Shown here: positions 7,706-13,166 of the stretch, one piece after another
How positions within the stretch are numbered: the first letter of the stretch is position 1
Layout: every line of letters starts with the position of its first letter
Source of the DNA: UBA7662 sp041688385
Lineage (GTDB): Bacteria; Bacteroidota; Bacteroidia; UBA7662
Length of the DNA stretch: 13,166 nucleotides
Direction of reading: 5' to 3'
Assembly (NCBI GenBank): GCA_041688385.1
Contig: JBDNIH010000253.1
Location: 1-13,166, forward strand
Made by a program: the position numbers and the translations under genes
The notes under the pieces: generated by a model
Told to the model about the DNA's origin: nothing
Seen by the model: the letters and a program-made list of their open reading frames with translations, nothing else
Databases searched by the model: none

Positions 7706-8128
7706 TTGGCTAAGCGCACCCTCAATTACGACCTTTCTTACGACTTTTCCTTGATTGGAATTTCGACTGGTTTGCGTTCCTACCGGGCGGCATGGTGGAT
7801 TAACCGAACACTGGATATTCAGCTGGTGCGCGCAGAGCCGCTAGAACTGCTTTTACCCAGAACTGAAGTGCTTGCTTGGTTTGCCCGATACGAATACCTC
7901 ATCCCCGAATTAGAATCTTCGCTATATTTGCTGAGTAATGCAGGTACACAGGGGTTTTTAGTGCCAGAATACAAAACACTCGATTATTTTCTGCTGTTCG
8001 ACCAAGAAACGACGGCTATACCTACCCCCGACTTGGTGCGTACACTGCGAACCATTAAATTATTTCAGGCCGTAGTGCCGGTTGATGTCGACCAAAAACT
8101 ACGCTCCAAACAACATTTAGTTTTTTAA
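7706..8128 (+). CDS. IPExxxVDY family protein, TTG start
   Basis: A 140-residue protein of unknown function, recognised from the family's name-giving motif, here VPEYKTLDY at residues 86-94. The N-terminus (SYDFSLIGIST at 11-21, then AAWWINRTLDIQL) also fits this Bacteroidota-specific family, which is typically found beside acpP, rnc or pyk. There is no ATG in frame: upstream codons reach a stop at 7640 without one. TTG at 7706 gives MAKRTLNYDLSYDF, close to the usual start, whereas TTG at 7685 falls within the -7 box. No signal peptide, membrane helix or catalytic motif is visible, so it is probably a small soluble protein. It ends one base before the pyk ATG, so the two are co-transcribed and likely co-translated. 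Confidence 0.82.
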   Translation: MAKRTLNYDLSYDFSLIGISTGLRSYRAAWWINRTLDIQLVRAEPLELLLPRTEVLAWFARYEYLIPELESSLYLLSNAGTQGFLVPEYKTLDYFLLFDQETTAIPTPDLVRTLRTIKLFQAVVPVDVDQKLRSKQHLVF

Positions 8129-8129
8129 G

Positions 8130-9563
8130 ATGACCCTTAACGCGACAAAACAAACCAAAATCGTGGCCACTGTAGGTCCGGCTTGTTCCGATAAAGAAAC
8201 CCTCAGCCGCATGATTAAAAGCGGTGTTAACGTTTTTAGACTCAATTTCTCTCATGCCATCTACGACAATTTGCGGGAGGTTATTCGTTCGGTTCGCGAG
8301 TTAAATATCAGCTTGGGCACCAATGTGGCGTTACTCGGCGACTTACAAGGCCCTAAAATCCGTATTGGTGAAGTTGAAAATAACGGGATACAGCTCAAAT
8401 CCGGCGACCGCTTAAAACTGGTAACCGAAAAATGCGTGGGCAACCACAAAAAAATCTACCTCAACTACCTCGAGTTCCCGCAAGACGTAGAAGAAGGTGA
8501 TCAAGTATTGCTCGACGATGGAAAAATAAAGTTTGAGGTGGTACGCACCAACCGGCTGGATGAGGTAGAAGTTGTCGTGCTCCATGGCGGTTTTTTATCC
8601 TCGAAAAAAGGAGTCAACCTGCCCAACACCAAGGTATCGCTACCGTCGCTCACCGAAAAAGACCTGCAAGACCTTGATTTTATACTGGAACATAATTTGG
8701 ATTGGATTGCCTTATCGTTTGTGCGTACGGCCGATGACATCATGGACCTCCGCAAACGTATCGTTGCTCAGGGCAAAACCACCCACATCATCGCCAAAAT
8801 TGAAAAACCCGCTGCTGTTGATACTATCGATGCCATCATCGAAACTTCCGACGGTATCATGGTGGCCCGTGGTGATTTGGGCGTAGAATACCCCATTGAA
8901 AAACTACCCCTTATACAAAAGCTCATCGTCAAAAAGTGCTTGAAGGCCTCTAAACCGGTCATTATTGCCACCCAGATGATGGAGTCGATGATCACCAATT
9001 TTATGCCCACCCGTGCTGAAGCCAACGATGTGGCCAATGCCGTAATGGACGGCGCTGATGCACTTATGCTTAGTGGCGAAACCTCGGTAGGCCAACATCC
9101 GGTGCAGGTGATTGACTATATGGTACGTATTATCAATGAAGTAGAGGCAGGCGCTGATATTTACCACCGCGATAACGAAACCCCTGAAGAATCACCGACT
9201 TTTTTATCTGATTCGTTGTGTTACATCGCCAGTCGTGCTGCCATGTATATCAAAGCTGATGCCATCATCGGCATGACCAAATCGGGTTATACTGCCTATA
9301 AGGTATCGAGTTACCGTCCCAAATCGCCAGTCTTTATCTTCACCCCCGACAAAGAATTACTGAATCGTATCAGCCTCATTTGGGGGGTGCGTGCTTTTTA
9401 TTATGACAAGCTCAGCACGACCGATGAAACGATATCGGATGTTTTAAAGATGCTTAAGGACAAAAAGCTGTTGAAGACGGGTGATGTTGTTGTTAACACC
9501 GGTTCGATGCCGATTAAGGATAAAAGCCGGGCAAACTTCATGAAGTTCTCAGTCGTCGAATAG
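8130..9563 (+). CDS. pyk: Pyruvate kinase
   Basis: The 477-residue glycolytic enzyme converts phosphoenolpyruvate and ADP to pyruvate and ATP. It opens with TKIVATVGPACS (9-20) and FRLNFSHA (36-43), binds phosphate and K+ through that stretch, and carries the active-site signature IIAKIEKPAAVDTI (220-233) with catalytic K223 and Mg2+ ligand E225. ARGDLGVE (246-253) supplies D249, followed by ATQMMESM (280-287), PTRAEANDVANAV and LMLSGETSVGQHP. The C-terminal domain (about 345-477) is the regulatory-type domain seen in most bacterial forms; no extra PEP-utiliser domain is fused. Length is normal. It follows the IPExxxVDY gene by one base. Its last 15 bp overlap the 3' end of the convergent HAD gene. 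Confidence 0.97.
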   Translation: MTLNATKQTKIVATVGPACSDKETLSRMIKSGVNVFRLNFSHAIYDNLREVIRSVRELNISLGTNVALLGDLQGPKIRIGEVENNGIQLKSGDRLKLVTEKCVGNHKKIYLNYLEFPQDVEEGDQVLLDDGKIKFEVVRTNRLDEVEVVVLHGGFLSSKKGVNLPNTKVSLPSLTEKDLQDLDFILEHNLDWIALSFVRTADDIMDLRKRIVAQGKTTHIIAKIEKPAAVDTIDAIIETSDGIMVARGDLGVEYPIEKLPLIQKLIVKKCLKASKPVIIATQMMESMITNFMPTRAEANDVANAVMDGADALMLSGETSVGQHPVQVIDYMVRIINEVEAGADIYHRDNETPEESPTFLSDSLCYIASRAAMYIKADAIIGMTKSGYTAYKVSSYRPKSPVFIFTPDKELLNRISLIWGVRAFYYDKLSTTDETISDVLKMLKDKKLLKTGDVVVNTGSMPIKDKSRANFMKFSVVE

Positions 9564-10178
9564 ACCAAATTCCTGTAAAGTCAGCACAATATCCCAATTG
9601 GGAGCATGGTGGGCGGTGTGCAGCCCCATTTTTTTTGCACCCATCAAATTTGCAGGGGAGTCGTCGATAAAAAGTGTTTCGCTTGCTTCTAGCTTATTTT
9701 CGAGCAGCACTTGGTGATATATGGCGGCATCTGGCTTGCGCAGACCCATATGTTGAGAGAAATAAACTTTATCAAAAAAAGGCGCTAACGAGCGGAAACC
9801 GTACTTTTTTTCAAGTATCTCCTCAAAACCCGCAACATGTAGTTCGTTGGTATTGCTCAGGAGAAAAATCTTATACTTTGAGCGCAAGGGCTGAATACCT
9901 TCTAATCTTTCGCGGTGAAAATCGCCTAAAACTGCATTCCAGGCTGTCGTAATTTGCGCAACAGATAGCTCGACAGGCAAGGCAGCTTGTAGCTTCAATA
10001 GGAAATCTATGCTGCTTATCTCCCCTTTTTCATACGCGTCGAATACATTTTCAGCTTTCAATTGGGCCAACATGGCGTCCAGTTTACATCCCGACAACTG
10101 TTCGAGCTGTTGCTGGGTGCGATCCATATAAACGTCGATGAAAAGACCTCCTAAATCAAAAATTATATTTCTGAGCAT
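9549..10178 (-). CDS. HAD-superfamily hydrolase, YihX-like (possible alpha-glucose-1-phosphatase)
   Basis: A 209-residue subfamily-IA HAD phosphatase. Motif I is IIFDLGGLFID with nucleophile D8; the usual second aspartate is replaced by G10, as in YihX. Motif II is LSNTNELH (S108), motif III lies in GLRKPDAAIYHQVL (K148), and motif IV is FIDDSPANLMGAKKMG (D172, D173). The residues GEIS, SNTNxLH and SQxxGxRKPxAxIYxxVL resemble E. coli YihX, which dephosphorylates alpha-D-glucose 1-phosphate, as I recall that sequence. The substrate is therefore an inference; such enzymes are promiscuous. The glycogen phosphorylase at the right of the window makes this very sugar phosphate, which is suggestive but not proof. 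The 3' end overlaps pyk by 15 bp, and the promoter overlaps that of the tRNA gene. Confidence 0.82.
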   Translation of the reverse strand: MLRNIIFDLGGLFIDVYMDRTQQQLEQLSGCKLDAMLAQLKAENVFDAYEKGEISSIDFLLKLQAALPVELSVAQITTAWNAVLGDFHRERLEGIQPLRSKYKIFLLSNTNELHVAGFEEILEKKYGFRSLAPFFDKVYFSQHMGLRKPDAAIYHQVLLENKLEASETLFIDDSPANLMGAKKMGLHTAHHAPNWDIVLTLQEFGLFDD

Positions 10179-10195
10179 GAGTGATTATAAAGCGG

Positions 10196-10226
10196 TTGCA
10201 AGATAGCCGTGAAAAGCGTAATCTTG
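10196..10226 (+). promoter_or_regulatory. Promoter for the CAU tRNA
   Basis: TAATCTTG (10219-10226) differs from TAnnTTTG at one position and is preceded at a 19-bp spacing by TTGC (10196-10199), a partial -33 box. The implied start site is about 34 bases before the mature tRNA 5' end. The -33 half overlaps the -7 box of the divergent HAD gene. Confidence 0.5.
10197..10205 (-). promoter_or_regulatory. Likely -7 box for the HAD phosphatase gene
   Basis: The minus-strand sequence TATCTTGCA, about 20 bp before the ATG at 10178, resembles the TAnnTTTGCA-like boxes of this window, one T shorter. It is half of a perfect inverted repeat with the tRNA promoter box. Confidence 0.45.
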
Positions 10227-10265
10227 CAGTCCCGAAAACAGCGTGAAATTGCTGCTTTTTGATTG

Positions 10266-10339
10266 GGGCCCTTAGCTCAGTTGGTTAGAGCAGCAGACTC
10301 ATAATCTGCGGGTCGTAGGTTCGAGACCTACAGGGCCCA
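10266..10339 (+). tRNA. tRNA with CAU anticodon (elongator Met, or Ile2 after lysidine modification)
   Basis: The 74-nt cloverleaf folds fully: acceptor stem GGGCCCT with AGGGCCC, D-arm GCTC/GAGC with loop AGTTGGTTA, anticodon stem GCAGA/TCTGC around loop CTCATAA (anticodon CAT), a five-base variable loop, and T-arm GTAGG/CCTAC with loop TTCGAGA. The discriminator base is A, and CCA is not encoded. It is not the initiator: position 1 is paired with 72, and the anticodon stem lacks three consecutive G-C pairs. C4-G69 and C5-G68 are features that the lysidine synthase TilS prefers in tRNA-Ile2 of E. coli, so Ile2 identity cannot be excluded. Confidence 0.95.
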
Positions 10340-10346
10340 CAACAGG

Positions 10347-10380
10347 AAGGGATGTACGTCAGTACATCCCTTTTGTTTTA
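10347..10380 (+). terminator. Strong rho-independent terminator of the tRNA gene
   Basis: GGGATGTAC (10349-10357) and GTACATCCC (10362-10370) form a perfect 9-bp stem, extended to 11 bp by flanking AA/TT, with a four-base loop, followed by TTTTGTTTT. It lies a few bases after the mature tRNA 3' end. The minus strand lacks a U-run, so it acts mainly on the tRNA transcript. Confidence 0.9.
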
Positions 10381-10454
10381 TACCGTTCCTAAAAATTGGC
10401 TCAACGTTCGAATTTGCCCCACATTTGATGCCGTGACTCCTTTAGTCGGAAGTT

Positions 10455-10805
10455 TTACTCCGTCTCCCAGGCCTCAAAGAGGTGGTCGATAAATTCGTTT
10501 TCTTCCCGGGTAATATTGGCGTCGGCCTTGATGAGGTTCATGGCATACTGTAAAAAGGCAGCCCGTTCAGCTTTGCTACTATTGCGATAAAAGCCATGCA
10601 TGGCACTGTCGAACTCCTGCACCAACTGGCTGTGCGATAAGACACTGTATCGACTGATTTCGGCTTCTATAACCAATTTCGAAAAGGCCGCTTCAAATTC
10701 GTCGCCCAAATAGGCTTTAATAACTTCACTTTCGAGGATTTGGTGTTCGCCGTCGGCATGGGCGAGTATGAGCAACATTTTGTAGCCGGCTGTAATCTTA
10801 TCCAT
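10455..10805 (-). CDS. TerB-like (tellurite resistance TerB / DjlA N-terminal fold) protein
   Basis: A 116-residue, mostly helical acidic protein with the internal duplication typical of the TerB fold. LLILAHADGEHQILESEVI (11-29) and LIKADANITREENEFI (91-106) both read as L-x-x-A-D/H-x-x-x-x-x-x-E-x-x-x-I, with paired acidic residues (D18, E20, E25; D95, E101, E102) suited to metal binding. TerB-fold proteins occur in many contexts, and no other ter gene is nearby, so a role in tellurite resistance should not be assumed. No signal peptide or transmembrane segment is visible. The gene is monocistronic, with its own promoter region at 10823-10853. Function remains unknown beyond the fold assignment. 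Confidence 0.75.
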   Translation of the reverse strand: MDKITAGYKMLLILAHADGEHQILESEVIKAYLGDEFEAAFSKLVIEAEISRYSVLSHSQLVQEFDSAMHGFYRNSSKAERAAFLQYAMNLIKADANITREENEFIDHLFEAWETE

Positions 10806-10822
10806 AATAGTAGGTCAACGAC

Positions 10823-10853
10823 ACAAAATACTGCTAAAGTATTAACGCACAAA
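10823..10853 (-). promoter_or_regulatory. Candidate promoter for the TerB-like gene with embedded palindrome
   Basis: On the minus strand a TTTG (10853-10850) lies exactly 19 bp before TATTTTGT (10830-10823), an imperfect -7 box, 17 bp upstream of the ATG. A perfect dyad, AATACT-N5-AGTATT (10827-10843), overlaps the spacer and the -7 edge, where a repressor could sit; the dyad could also be chance. Confidence 0.45.
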
Positions 10854-10854
10854 A

Positions 10855-10970
10855 GAAATACGCAGCAAGCAAGCTGATTTGGATAGCACCCCGATTCAGT
10901 CGGTGCAAAACCTGCGCAACTTTCGCTTTTAGCTTTGCCTAGCTGTCGGTGCCCGAGAAATAAGGCTAAA
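10855..10970. other. Gene-free stretch with a hairpin
   Basis: I find no convincing ORF here on either strand. GCACC and GGTGC can pair around the bulged segment near 10886-10906, and TTTTAGC/GCTAAAA near 10927-10971 form a distant dyad. Neither carries a terminator U-run. An unannotated small RNA or simple spacer are both possible. Confidence 0.3.
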
Positions 10971-11006
10971 AAGAAAAAACCGCCGGGTTGAGGGGCGGTT
11001 CTTTTT
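10971..11006 (-). terminator. Rho-independent terminator of the small basic ORF
   Basis: AACCGCC (10978-10984) and GGCGGTT (10994-11000) form a 7-bp GC-rich stem with a nine-base loop. On the minus strand it is followed by TTTTCTTTTT and begins 8 bases after the stop codon at 11009. An A-run/T-run arrangement on both sides means it could also work on the plus strand. Confidence 0.8.
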
Positions 11007-11008
11007 GT

Positions 11009-11161
11009 TCAAGCCAAGCGGGTGGCTTGTGAGATTCTCTGCTTCAATACATCATCCGATAGGAGGATTTTGTATTTAGCGAAAAGGTACCGTTGTATAA
11101 CGGCTAATGACTTGCGGCGCTTTCGCGCTTTTACAAGGACATTCGAAATCAGATCGTTCAT
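11009..11161 (-). CDS. Small very basic protein of 50 residues, unknown function
   Basis: ATG at 11161 opens a 50-codon frame, preceded in frame by a stop 12 bases upstream, so this is the only ATG start. The product begins MNDLISNVLVKARKRRKS and ends with ISQATRLA. It holds 12 Lys/Arg against three Asp, an expected net charge near +9, and no cysteine. Residues 18-31 (SLAVIQRYLFAKYK) look amphipathic-helical. A terminator follows 8 bases after the stop, and the upstream glgP transcript has its own terminator, so the ORF sits in a self-contained unit. A TATATTGT box at 11194-11187 could be its -7 element. I do not recognise the family. Reality as a gene is likely from architecture, but unproven without homologues; a short leader peptide or regulatory RNA is the alternative. 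Confidence 0.6.
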   Translation of the reverse strand: MNDLISNVLVKARKRRKSLAVIQRYLFAKYKILLSDDVLKQRISQATRLA

Positions 11162-11186
11162 GGTTTCTGGGGTTTAAATGTCACTG

Positions 11187-11194
11187 ACAATATA
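11187..11194 (-). promoter_or_regulatory. Weak candidate -7 box for the small basic ORF
   Basis: The minus-strand TATATTGT lies about 26 bp before the ATG at 11161 and partially matches TAnnTTTG. No TTTG stands at 19 bp; the nearest is 12 bp upstream. Confidence 0.3.
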
Positions 11195-11280
11195 GCGAGT
11201 CCTCCTCAAAATTGTTTAACATCTCAATATAAATTGTTCCACAACTTTATTCACCCCGCTGTTATTGTTACGGATTGTGC

Positions 11281-11317
11281 TAAAATTAAAAAAGCAGTTG
11301 CTGAGGCAAACTGCTTT
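11281..11317 (-). terminator. Strong rho-independent terminator of the phosphorylase gene
   Basis: AAAGCAGTT (11291-11299) and AACTGCTTT (11309-11317) make a perfect 9-bp stem with a nine-base loop. On the minus strand it is followed by TTTTTTAATTTT (counting the stem end), 25 bases after the stop codon at 11343. Confidence 0.88.
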
Positions 11318-11342
11318 AATGACTTCAAACTTCAACGGGAAG

Positions 11343-13166
11343 TTATATCCAGCGCACCAAGTTTAAATCATGTTTGTAGGCCAATAAGTGGCTTTTTGGC
11401 GAAATACGGAACCCATAATCGAAAACGCCAGAATTTTTCATGTCTACCGTACATTCAAACAGTACCCGGCTTCCGTCGGATTTAGCGGCCACCATGGCTT
11501 CGCGAAATAATACATGGTGACTGGCTGTTTCGTCCATTTTTTCAGCCACGATGAGCTCTACTTCTATTTCATCTTGATGCAGTTCTTTGAGATCGAGCAC
11601 AATTTTAGCACTAAACCTATCTCCTAGTTGCAGGGCATTGTTGAAGGTATCGAAGCTATCTACACTTAATACTTCTATACCCTCCCAATTAAAATATACC
11701 CGAGCCTTCCAGTCGGTGAGTTCCTTTGCTGCAGCAAAATGATTCTCCGAAAGCACCTTGGCCCTTGCCTGTAGCGGTAAATAAAACTTCTCATAATATT
11801 CATCTATCATCCGCTTCATGGTAAAGTGGGGCAAAATATCGCTGATGGCATATTTCACTCTTTTGATCCATGCCGCAGGCAGTCCACTTTTATCCCGGTC
11901 GAAATAGGTTTGTACCACCTGACTTTCGATAATGTTATAGAGGGTTTCTGCATCGAGTTCGTCTTGGAAGTCGGCATTTTCGTAGCTGCTTTCTTGGGGC
12001 AACGACCACCCGCTTAGCTTGGTATATCCTTCGGCCCACCAACCATCGAGTACGCTGAGGTTGAGTACGCCATTCATTGTTGCTTTCATCCCAGAGGTTC
12101 CGGAAGCTTCCAGAGGGCGTGTAGGTGTGTTTAACCACACATCAACGCCATGCACCAATCGGCGCGCGAGGGCCATATCGTAGTTCTCTACAAAAAACAC
12201 TTTGCCAGCAAAGTCTGGCATTTGCGACACTTCCACGATCTTTTTGATGAGTTCTTGTCCGCCTTTATCTGCTGGATGTGCCTTACCGGCAAATACAAAT
12301 TGTACAGGTTTGCCAGGGATATTGACGATTTTTTTGAGTCGCTCCAAATTTTTGAAGAGCAGATGTGCTCTTTTGTAGGTGGCAAAACGCCTTGCAAATC
12401 CGATAGTGAGGGCGTTTTCGTTAAAACTATTGATGGTGCTGATGATTTTTCCGGGGGTTTCTTGGCGTAAAGTGAGATCACGGGTCATTTTGCGGCTCAG
12501 CGACTCAAATAAACGGGCTTTCAGCTGTTTGCGCACTTCCCATATTTCCGCATCGGGCACCTGATGTATTTTATTCCAATGGCTTACATCGGCTTGGTTT
12601 TGATGTATCCCCTGACCGAGATGTTTGTCGTACAGCGCCTGAAACTCAACCGAGGTCCAAGTATAATAATGCACGCCATTGGTGACATAGTCGATGTGAA
12701 TTTCATCGGTGGAATATCCCGGCCAAAGTGGGTTCAACATCTCGCGTGACACCTGACCGTGAATTTTGCTCACACCGTTCACCGCCTGCGACATGCGCGC
12801 AGCGAGGTGGCTCATGCTGAATTTTTCATCGTGCTGGTATTCGTTGATCCTGCCCAGCGCCATAAACTTGTCCCAGCTGATTTGAAATGTTTCGCTGTAC
12901 GGAAAAAGGTAATTTTTGAGCAGTTCCTCATCGAAGGCGTCGTGACCTGCTGGTACTGGGGTATGGGTGGTGAAAAGTGAGGTAGACTTCACCACTTCGA
13001 TGGCCTGGTGGTAGCTCAGTCCATTGTTTTGAATATATTTTTTGGTTCTTTCGAGTCCGGTAAAGGCCGCATGTCCTTCGTTACAATGGTATACTTCGGG
13101 TTGAATACCTAAAGCATCGAGGGCTTTGATGCCTCCGATGCCCAATAAAAGCTCTTGTTTGAGGCG
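11343..13166 (-). CDS. glgP: Alpha-glucan (glycogen) phosphorylase, GT35, N-terminus beyond window
   Basis: The frame is open to the right edge, giving 607 residues of an enzyme usually around 850 long; the TTG at 13145 is an internal leucine codon, since RLKQELL precedes it in frame. The enzyme cleaves alpha-1,4-glucan with phosphate to release glucose 1-phosphate. QELLLGIGG and VYHCNEGHAAF near the left of the fragment are typical of the long, DUF3417-type phosphorylases. FARRFATYKRAHLLF (phosphate/PLP region) and EASGTSGMKATMNG follow; K361 of the fragment in SGMK is the expected pyridoxal-phosphate lysine, matching EASGTxNMK of classical phosphorylases. LDGWWAEGY follows it. A C-terminal beta-rich tail of about 120 residues ends in NLVRWI, as usual for this subfamily. 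It has its own terminator; upstream partners are out of view. Confidence 0.94.
   Translation of the reverse strand, partial: RLKQELLLGIGGIKALDALGIQPEVYHCNEGHAAFTGLERTKKYIQNNGLSYHQAIEVVKSTSLFTTHTPVPAGHDAFDEELLKNYLFPYSETFQISWDKFMALGRINEYQHDEKFSMSHLAARMSQAVNGVSKIHGQVSREMLNPLWPGYSTDEIHIDYVTNGVHYYTWTSVEFQALYDKHLGQGIHQNQADVSHWNKIHQVPDAEIWEVRKQLKARLFESLSRKMTRDLTLRQETPGKIISTINSFNENALTIGFARRFATYKRAHLLFKNLERLKKIVNIPGKPVQFVFAGKAHPADKGGQELIKKIVEVSQMPDFAGKVFFVENYDMALARRLVHGVDVWLNTPTRPLEASGTSGMKATMNGVLNLSVLDGWWAEGYTKLSGWSLPQESSYENADFQDELDAETLYNIIESQVVQTYFDRDKSGLPAAWIKRVKYAISDILPHFTMKRMIDEYYEKFYLPLQARAKVLSENHFAAAKELTDWKARVYFNWEGIEVLSVDSFDTFNNALQLGDRFSAKIVLDLKELHQDEIEVELIVAEKMDETASHHVLFREAMVAAKSDGSRVLFECTVDMKNSGVFDYGFRISPKSHLLAYKHDLNLVRWI

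Noticed and set aside
10347..10374. Hairpin after the tRNA as an integration (att) site or mobile element end
   Set aside because: There is no integrase, direct repeat of the tRNA 3' end or foreign gene nearby; the structure is fully explained as a terminator.
10455..10805. Tellurite-resistance operon
   Set aside because: Only the TerB fold is present; no terC, terD, terZ or related genes are near, so the resistance label is not supported.
11199..11206. GAGGAGG (minus strand) as a Shine-Dalgarno site for the small basic ORF
   Set aside because: It is nearly 40 bases before the ATG at 11161 and upstream of the candidate -7 box, too far to act in initiation; no other gene in the window relies on such a site.
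13143..13145. TTG codon as the start of the phosphorylase
   Set aside because: The frame stays open to the window edge with RLKQELL in front, which belongs to the conserved QELLLGIGG stretch; the codon is an internal leucine.

Overview
The window looks like a chromosomal stretch from a free-living member of the Bacteroidota. The evidence is the gene content (a bacterial GH3-family protein behind lptB, an acpP-fabF-rnc cluster facing an IPExxxVDY-family gene and pyk, a long-form alpha-glucan phosphorylase) and the expression signals. Starts lack Shine-Dalgarno sequences, and several genes have Bacteroidota-type promoters (TTTG, 19-bp spacer, TAnnTTTG). I cannot place it below phylum with confidence; the style would fit the Saprospiria/Chitinophagia side. 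Most of it is core housekeeping DNA. I see no mobile element, CRISPR array or phage gene.

Layout. (1) 1-3877, minus strand: a tight operon recJ - lptB - GH3-family gene, with 2-3 bp between genes; the last gene runs off the left edge. (2) 3878-4033: divergent promoter region, then thiL on plus. (3) 5093-5282: convergent spacer with imperfect inverted repeats. (4) 5283-7542, minus: acpP - fabF - rnc operon behind a textbook Bacteroidota promoter. (5) 7706-9563, plus: IPExxxVDY-family gene - pyk, probably one transcript. (6) 9549-10178, minus: a YihX-like HAD phosphatase whose 3' end overlaps pyk, and whose promoter overlaps that of a CAU tRNA (10266-10339, plus) followed by a strong terminator. 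(7) 10455-10805, minus: TerB-like protein. (8) 11009-11161, minus: a 50-codon, very basic small ORF with its own terminator. (9) 11343-13166, minus: glycogen/alpha-glucan phosphorylase, N-terminus outside the window, with a strong terminator.

How they fit together: acpP, fabF and rnc couple fatty-acid elongation with RNA processing, and lptB energises LPS export, so the window is rich in envelope-building functions. pyk, the phosphorylase and the YihX-like phosphatase all touch central carbon and glucose-1-phosphate metabolism. thiL makes thiamine diphosphate and recJ is a DNA repair nuclease. The parts most worth a second look are the isolated small basic ORF at 11009-11161, the TTG-started IPExxxVDY gene, and the back-to-back promoter architecture around 10197-10228.
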